A DNA stretch of 64,000 nucleotides from Morella rubra. Taxonomy: Eukaryota; Streptophyta; Magnoliopsida; Fagales; Myricaceae. Both the position numbers and the translations under genes were made by a program. Positions 58,549 through 64,000 of this stretch are shown one piece after another. Position 1 is the first letter of the stretch. Every line of letters starts with the position of its first letter. The notes under the pieces were generated by a model, which saw only the letters and a list, made by a program, of their open reading frames with translations, was not told where the DNA came from and did not search any database. The stretch lies in the NCBI GenBank assembly GCA_003952965.2, contig CM025854.1:19638111-19702110 (forward strand), read 5' to 3'.

Positions 58549-58556
58549 TATATAAA
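58549..58556 (+). promoter_or_regulatory. TATA box of monooxygenase gene 4
   Basis: TATATAAA in the same sequence context as gene 2's TATA box. The distance to the ATG is longer here because of the expanded AG repeat. Confidence 0.6.
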
Positions 58557-58590
58557 CAGAACACCCAGACCTCTAGAATGCACGAGCATA

Positions 58591-58598
<8 letters not shown>

Positions 58599-58662
<64 letters not shown>
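58599..58662 (+). repeat. (AG)32 microsatellite abutting the start codon of gene 4
   Basis: Sixty-four bases of perfect AG repeat end directly at the ATG at 58663. The orthologous position in gene 2 has only five AG units. Confidence 0.97.
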
Positions 58663-58668
<6 letters not shown>

Positions 58669-61107
58669 GAGGCAGATGTAGTGATAGTGGGAGCAGGTAT
58701 AGCTGGTTTGGCAACAGCGGTAGCAATGAAGAGACTGGGGGTTCGAGCCTTGGTATTAGAGAAAGCGGAAGGACTAAGAACTACAGGTTCAGCCTTGAGT
58801 CTTTCCCCAAACGCTTGGTTCGCCCTTGAAGCTCTCGGCATAGCTAACAAGCTCACCACCGCTTATGCACCTTGCAAAAAGTAATGTCGGACCTTTTCAT
58901 TTAAGAAGTTTATGTATATTGATTTCATTTGTTAATTGTTGTAAATTTCTGAGTGCATAAACATCTTCTATTGCGTCGGTTCAGGGACCATAAACTACTT
59001 TTTGCTTAATTACAATGCATTAGTTTTAATACTATTTCAACTTTCTTTCTTCTGCAACAGGGGATACGTTACAGATATCCAGACTGGAGCGATTCAGGAG
59101 GTCACTTACGCCAAATTTGACACGTATGCTACTCAAATTCCATATTTATGTTTTTGTTACACATTTTATTGCCAACAAATTAATACTATATACTCCGAAA
59201 CTATTATCCATTTTATACTATCCAACCTTAACACATTATGCTCTGAATTAAGAATATATATTTTTTGTACACTTTACCTTTATCGACTCACTTTATGTTG
59301 ACCCCATAATGCGTCCATTAATTTTCTTCTGTTTTTAGATTTTCCGTTCATGGCCATTTATTTCAAAACTTAAGTGGACAAAATATTTTGGTCCACCCAT
59401 GCAAATGGTAATTGGTACCACAAATAAAATGTTTTGGTCCTTTATGTTTGTCTTCTCTACCACTACCACTAAACCAAATGTTAAAAGTTTGAACTGGTAT
59501 TGTGATCCACCTTGATGTAAACCGTATCAAATTAGTGAGTTATTAGCTCAGAAAGAAAAAAACTACATATGGTGATGCAGGAGTGGACATTTATTAAGGG
59601 TGTTACATCGAAAGGCTTTACTGGAAGCTCTGGCAGAAGAATTGCCAATTGACACCATCCGTTTCTCTTCCAAGCTCAAGTCCATTGGAAACCAAGCACA
59701 AGAAGGCTCATCCTCTGCTGTCATTCACATGGATGATGGAGCTAGCATCAAAGCAAAGGTACATAGGAACGAAATCTAAATAGGCGGATGTTGAAGTCCA
59801 GTTCTCAATATATATTACTATTACGACTCTATAATTTTAATTGTAAGTACTCTAGAGTAGACGTGCTTATTTCAAACTTTCTTGTATCATTCTGCATCTT
59901 ACAGGTTCTGATAGGCTGTGATGGAGTGCACTCTGTGGTAGCACATTGGTTAGGACTCAGGGCACCAGTCAATTCAGGCCGATGGGCAGTGCGTGGTTTA
60001 GCCGTATTTCCTGAAGGTCATGGGCAGAACCTTGAATTCCGACAATTTGTAACTGCTGGAAAAAGGGCTGCTTTTGTTCCGCTCAATGATAAAGAGCTCT
60101 ACTGGTTTCTAACCTGCAAATTCTCCTCTAAAGGTTAAGCTTTTTCCCTCGACTTGTCTTATATTTTCAGTTGTACTCTCAGAGGTTTCGGATTTTCCAT
60201 CCCTTTTGAGCTCCTGCAGTTGAGTTACTATCTGAATCTTTCTTCGGTATAACATAGGATAATCTGCTTAATAAACCATGAAGTTGCCTGTCCTGGCAAG
60301 ATTTGAATTCAAATTAACCTGCCTGTTCTCTTTACAAGTGTCGTTGTTTTTCTAAGCCTCTTTACCATTGCTGTTAGTTCTACAATTTTATTGTTCCGTA
60401 AGTAATTAAAGAGTTTATGAACCAATTGGAGAAGCCTCCACTATACCTGCAGATAGAGTATAGTGGAATTTTGCACCCCGGCCTGCAAGAGTCTTGTCAC
60501 TTACAGTGGAATTTTTATTATCATTGCAGGTGAGGACATGGCACATGACCCTGAGCTGTTAAAAAGAGAAGTTACTGATAACTTTGCCAAGGAATTTCCC
60601 CAGCTGTACTTGAAGGTCGTCCAGCATTCAGATCTTTCAACAATCACATGGGCTCCGCTGATGTTTAGGCTTCCGTGGGACATCATATTTGGAAACTTGA
60701 GCAATGGGAATGTTACGGTGGCAGGTGATGCCATGCATCCTATGACACCAGATATGGGACAAGGTGGCTGCTCAGCTCTGGAAGATGCTGTTGTTTTAGG
60801 CAGGCACATTGGGGACTCGATTATCCGAAATGAAAGCCTTGTGGCAGGAGATCAGATGGCCGGTGCCTTGAAAAGATATGCCGAGGAAAGGAGGTGGCGT
60901 GCTGCTGGCTTGATCACGGGCTCGTTTCTATCGGGGTGGGTGCAACAAGAAGGGTCTGGATGGTTGAAGAAATTCCTTAGGGATGTGGTGTTCTATAGAC
61001 TTCTTTACTCTGTAATATTCGGTGCTAGACGTTATGATTGTGGGAAACTGCCCTGTGTTTCATCGAACAATCCTGAATTGGAGAACAACCAAAGTAAGAT
61101 TGACTAG
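58663..61107 (+). CDS. FAD-dependent monooxygenase (MO/CTF2-type), gene 4
   Basis: Five exons (58663-58880, 59061-59123, 59581-59758, 59905-60133, 60530-61107) are identical in length and phase to those of gene 2 and encode 421 residues. GxGxxG at the N terminus ([15 protein letters not shown]), [23 protein letters not shown] and [21 protein letters not shown] are all intact, so this is the most canonical member of the cluster. The first ATG after the AG repeat is taken as the start because gene 2 begins at the same residue. The role is a flavin-dependent hydroxylase of unknown substrate, possibly soluble. Confidence 0.92.
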
Positions 61108-63088
61108 CTAGAACCCCAGCCCAAGTGGATTTGATTCGATATGCCTTTTGTTTCTTCATATAAGGATTTTTCATTACAGGTTACTTAACCAATGGTCTTT
61201 GGGTTCGATGGATCTGCTTTCCCTTTCAATGCAGCCTTCACGACCTTTGGAGTATATGTTGCCCATCCTACTGTTTGTGTTGTATGACAACTCTTGATGA
61301 GTATTTCCATTTTCCATTTGATTGGTTCGTGAAAGCAACATTAATTTCCTTAGATTGTCAAATGGTATAGTCTATAGATAAAGCCTTATTTATACTGACT
61401 GTAAATCTTCGTATTTGAGCACAAAACAAACGAACAACAATGGAACAAAAGTTCCTGTGGGAGCTGAAATTTGTTCTGTCCAATGTTAGAATCAAATGTC
61501 TCTCCCTTTCTCTTTTTCTTTTCTAAGCAAATATAATCCACCTTGGTACGTGCCATATCAAGGTGGATTATAGGTCCAGTCAATTAGTACAAGCGGGGAA
61601 TTAAACATAAGACACAGAAACAATTTATCGCCAACCGATGAGCTGGATTCTGCTCTGAGATGGTCAATCAAAGATCCAATATTCTCCAAGGCATTAGTAA
61701 CGGTTAGTGGAAAAGCCATGAGCCGATCCGAACCGAACCAGAAAAACATTGCGATGCCGGCCCACCAACCGATTCTTGGCCGTCTTTTTCGGAATATCAT
61801 GTCTCCGTATTTCCGACCCGACCCGACCCGGACCCGATCCGAACCGTACCACTGTCCTCGGCCTTCCCACCTTCAAGTCCTTTGTTCATTTTTTGCCCTA
61901 ACGCCTCCGCCCCTCTCTACATACTCTACTCTCTCAACCTCTCTCCCTTCTCCTTTGCCCCCTCTCCATCTTCTCCCTCTCTACGCCGCTGGCCTTCAAG
62001 TCTGTCTTCAGCCCTTCACGAAATCCGGGAATACGCCTCTACCTCTCTGCACTCTCTCCTCTTCTCCATCCCCCTCTCCTCCTCCTTGTCTATCGCCGCT
62101 ATTCATGTCTCCAGTCTTCAGACTTCAATCTCATTCGAAATCACGGGAATACGCCTAACGCCAGTATGCTGCACGTCTTCATCCTTCTTCAGCCATCAGG
62201 TACGAATTCCTGGAACTCCTTGGGACCTTGTCTATCGTTTAATTATTAGTTCCTAGAGATGCAGGTAAAATTTATATATATAGATGCCATTTAACCGAAA
62301 GTCTAATCTAATGCTATCTTAATTGTGTATATAAACTTTAGGGATTTGTGTATAGAATTTCTTAATTGTACTTTTTGAGGGTGCAATGAAAGTTCCTAGA
62401 GATGCAGGTAAAATTTATATATATAGATGCCATTTAACCGAAAGTTTAAGTCTTTAGGGTGCAATGAAAGTTCTAGAGATGCAGGTAAAATTTATATATA
62501 TAGATGTTTAGTTCAATGCTACGTTATATTAACTACCTACACTTCGTACTTATTTCTAATGTAGGATAAGATTTTTACATAATGTTCAACAATTTCTCCC
62601 TTACATTGTGAGTTTGATTTATTTTTTCTAATCTAATGCAATAGTTCCTTAGGAAACATGTGCTAGAATTGCAGCTAATCTATTTGAAACATGTGCTAGA
62701 ATTGCAGTCGGAATTTGATGAAAGCTTATAACTACTGAGAAGCCCTTTAAATCCCAACAAATCCATGCTCTGCTCCCTAAAAGCATGCATATCTTGAGAG
62801 GAATATAGATGGATGAAATAAAACAATTAAATGAAATGATTATGAATTGACACGTGTAGCATGTCTTCCTTCCATTTTGTAAGGTTTTTGCATTTTGGTT
62901 TTCTTTAACGTTTCTTTGTGGATAAATATAATTTCTTAATCTTTAAAGATTGTCATTCCAATTGGCAACACAGTTAATTTCTTATTCTATTTTTATAATC
63001 GTACTTTATTACAATGCATCATGAAGGGTGATTAATTTATGGGCTGTTTTTGGTTAGTGGTTAAATATTGTTTTTGCAATTGACACAG
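61108..63088. other. 3' flank of gene 4 and probable 5' region of a hAT element
   Basis: The first ~400 bp are duplicated from the gene 2 flank. A 13-bp-stem inverted repeat (TATAATCCACCTT / AAGGTGGATTATA) lies at 61532-61572. From about 61715, CCGAACCG and GACCCG units cluster, as in subterminal regions of some hAT elements. A CAG|GTACGA at about 62199 and ACACAG directly before the ATG at 63089 could bound a 5' UTR intron. Confidence 0.45.
62250..62506 (+). repeat. Threefold direct repeat upstream of the hAT transposase
   Basis: Units containing TAGAGATGCAGGTAAAATTT, ATATATAGATG and, in two of them, CCATTTAACCGAAAGT start near 62251, 62394 and 62472; the spacing shrinks from 143 to 78 bp. 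A separate 26-bp duplication (GAAACATGTGCTAGAATTGCAG) follows at 62657-62707. Confidence 0.85.
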
Positions 63089-64000
63089 ATGGAGCCTATG
63101 GATTGTAATGAGTTTAATGACGACATCAGCGTTGGTAGAGATGTTGGCACGCCTACTTCAGGGGCTGATTCAAATTTGGGACCAAGTCCAAGTCCCGACA
63201 CCCCAAGGTCCCAAACAAATCAAACATTCTCCACGGACAATACTCAGCCTCAAGGTACTTCTGGAGGTCGGCCTCCACGTTATCAGAGAAGAACTGAGCT
63301 TAAATCCAAAGCATGGGACCACTTTGAGAAGATTGAAGATAGTAATCCACCTAAAGCTAAATGTAGCCATTGTAAGAGTGAGCTTTTTTGTGACTCAAAG
63401 AAGCAAGGTACCTCTTCCTTACTTTATCACTTGAAAAAATGTAGACCTTACCTTTCTAAGGAACATCTATTAGATGACAAACAAATGAAGTTGGCTGAGA
63501 TTTTCAAGAAGGAGGGAGAAAGTAGAAAGATGGGCCTTGTTAAATACAATGAGAAAAAAATAAGGGCTGCACTTGTAAGGATGATAATCATAGATGAGTT
63601 GCCTTTTAGGTTTGTGGAGGGGCAAGGGTTTAAGGATTTTGTGAGGTCTCTTGAACCTAGATTTCCAATTCCTTCTCGTATCACTATAATGAGGGATTGT
63701 TTGGACTTATTTATCCAAGAGAAAGAAAATTTGAGGAACATGTTTATCAATACTGGTCAACGTGTTTGTTTGACTACTGATACGTGGACTTCCATTCAAA
63801 ATCTTAATTACATGGTTATCACTGCCCATTTTGTTGATAATGGTTGGAACTTACATAAAAGAATCATAAATTTTATTAAAGTTCCTAATCATCAAGGAAT
63901 CACAATTGGGAGGACGATTGAGTCATGTTTATTGGAGTGGGGGATAGATAGCATTTTCACAATCACAGTAGATAATGCTTCAGCTAATGATGTTGCTGTT
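63089..64000 (+). CDS. hAT-superfamily transposase with BED zinc finger (RICESLEEPER-like), 5' part
   Basis: The ATG at 63089 opens 304 codons without a stop to the window edge. A Ser/Pro/Thr-rich N terminus is followed by a BED finger (about residues 80-130: SKAWDHFEKI, KCSHCKSEL, SLLYHLKKC). Next come the transposase helical region (FVEGQGFKDFVRSLEPRF), LTTDTWTS, MVITAHFVD and the catalytic-region motif TVDNASAND. The order matches plant hAT transposases and their domesticated relatives. The C-terminal dimerisation domain would lie beyond the window. Whether it is an active transposon or a domesticated gene cannot be judged from this part. Confidence 0.9.
   Translation, partial: MEPMDCNEFNDDISVGRDVGTPTSGADSNLGPSPSPDTPRSQTNQTFSTDNTQPQGTSGGRPPRYQRRTELKSKAWDHFEKIEDSNPPKAKCSHCKSELFCDSKKQGTSSLLYHLKKCRPYLSKEHLLDDKQMKLAEIFKKEGESRKMGLVKYNEKKIRAALVRMIIIDELPFRFVEGQGFKDFVRSLEPRFPIPSRITIMRDCLDLFIQEKENLRNMFINTGQRVCLTTDTWTSIQNLNYMVITAHFVDNGWNLHKRIINFIKVPNHQGITIGRTIESCLLEWGIDSIFTITVDNASANDVAV

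Noticed and set aside
58540..58884. N-terminal extension of monooxygenase gene 4 with an Arg-Glu dipeptide run
   Set aside because: The frame opens with TTG and overlaps the TATA box; the run is simply the AG microsatellite translated.
1..64000. CRISPR array, operon or prokaryotic island
   Set aside because: No regular repeat-spacer pattern; all genes have spliceosomal introns and plant families.

Overview
This is plant nuclear DNA, almost certainly from a eudicot. The evidence is intron-rich genes of plant-specific families, GT-AG introns, AT-rich spacers, and a dense mix of Ty3/gypsy, Ty1/copia, LINE, hAT, Mutator-like (MULE) and MITE sequences. No bacterial or organellar genes, tRNA genes, rRNA genes or CRISPR arrays were seen. 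All identifications come from reading translated sequence and from memory of the families; no database search was run.

Layout. 0-2.4 kb: a truncated chromodomain-type (Tekay-like) Ty3/gypsy retrotransposon. 2.65-5.15 kb: a MULE carrying a broken sterol C-22 desaturase (CYP710A) fragment, with two MITEs nested in its left terminal inverted repeat (TIR). 5.5-8.05 kb (-): an intact seven-exon WAT1/UMAMIT transporter gene. 9.17-10.53 kb: a second MULE with a perfect 9-bp target duplication and a broken adenylate kinase 6 (AK6) fragment. 13.5-19.6 kb (+): a three-exon gene for a NYN-nuclease/LOTUS-domain protein, probably mitochondrial. 21.8-23.8 kb (-): a nine-exon gene for Mediator subunit 26c. 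26.8-39.2 kb: a pair of long inverted repeats enclosing an unprocessed fragment of the NEDD8-activating enzyme subunit gene (ECR1/UBA3), and interrupted by a complete 7.7-kb Ty3/gypsy element and by a gypsy fragment. 39.4-44.3 kb: MITEs, a copia remnant, a foldback element and a hAT-like element. 46.2-61.1 kb (+): a tandem cluster of FAD-dependent monooxygenase genes (three intact copies and one single-exon relic), with LINE tails and hAT/MITE insertions between them. 63.1-64 kb (+): the start of a BED-finger hAT transposase gene that runs off the window.

How it fits together. The three single-copy host genes (transporter, NYN nuclease, MED26c) form a conserved-looking block. I recall their homologues as neighbours in Arabidopsis chromosome-5 segments. 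The monooxygenase genes share exon phases and arose by local duplication; copies 2 and 4 are recent duplicates including promoter and 3' flank. Around and between the genes, elements are nested inside elements. The most notable feature is three gene-fragment-carrying, long-TIR (Pack-MULE-like) structures within 37 kb. The full Ty3 element is also notable: it has an extra small acidic ORF after integrase, with splice-site-like signals placed directly before the gag and extra-ORF start codons.
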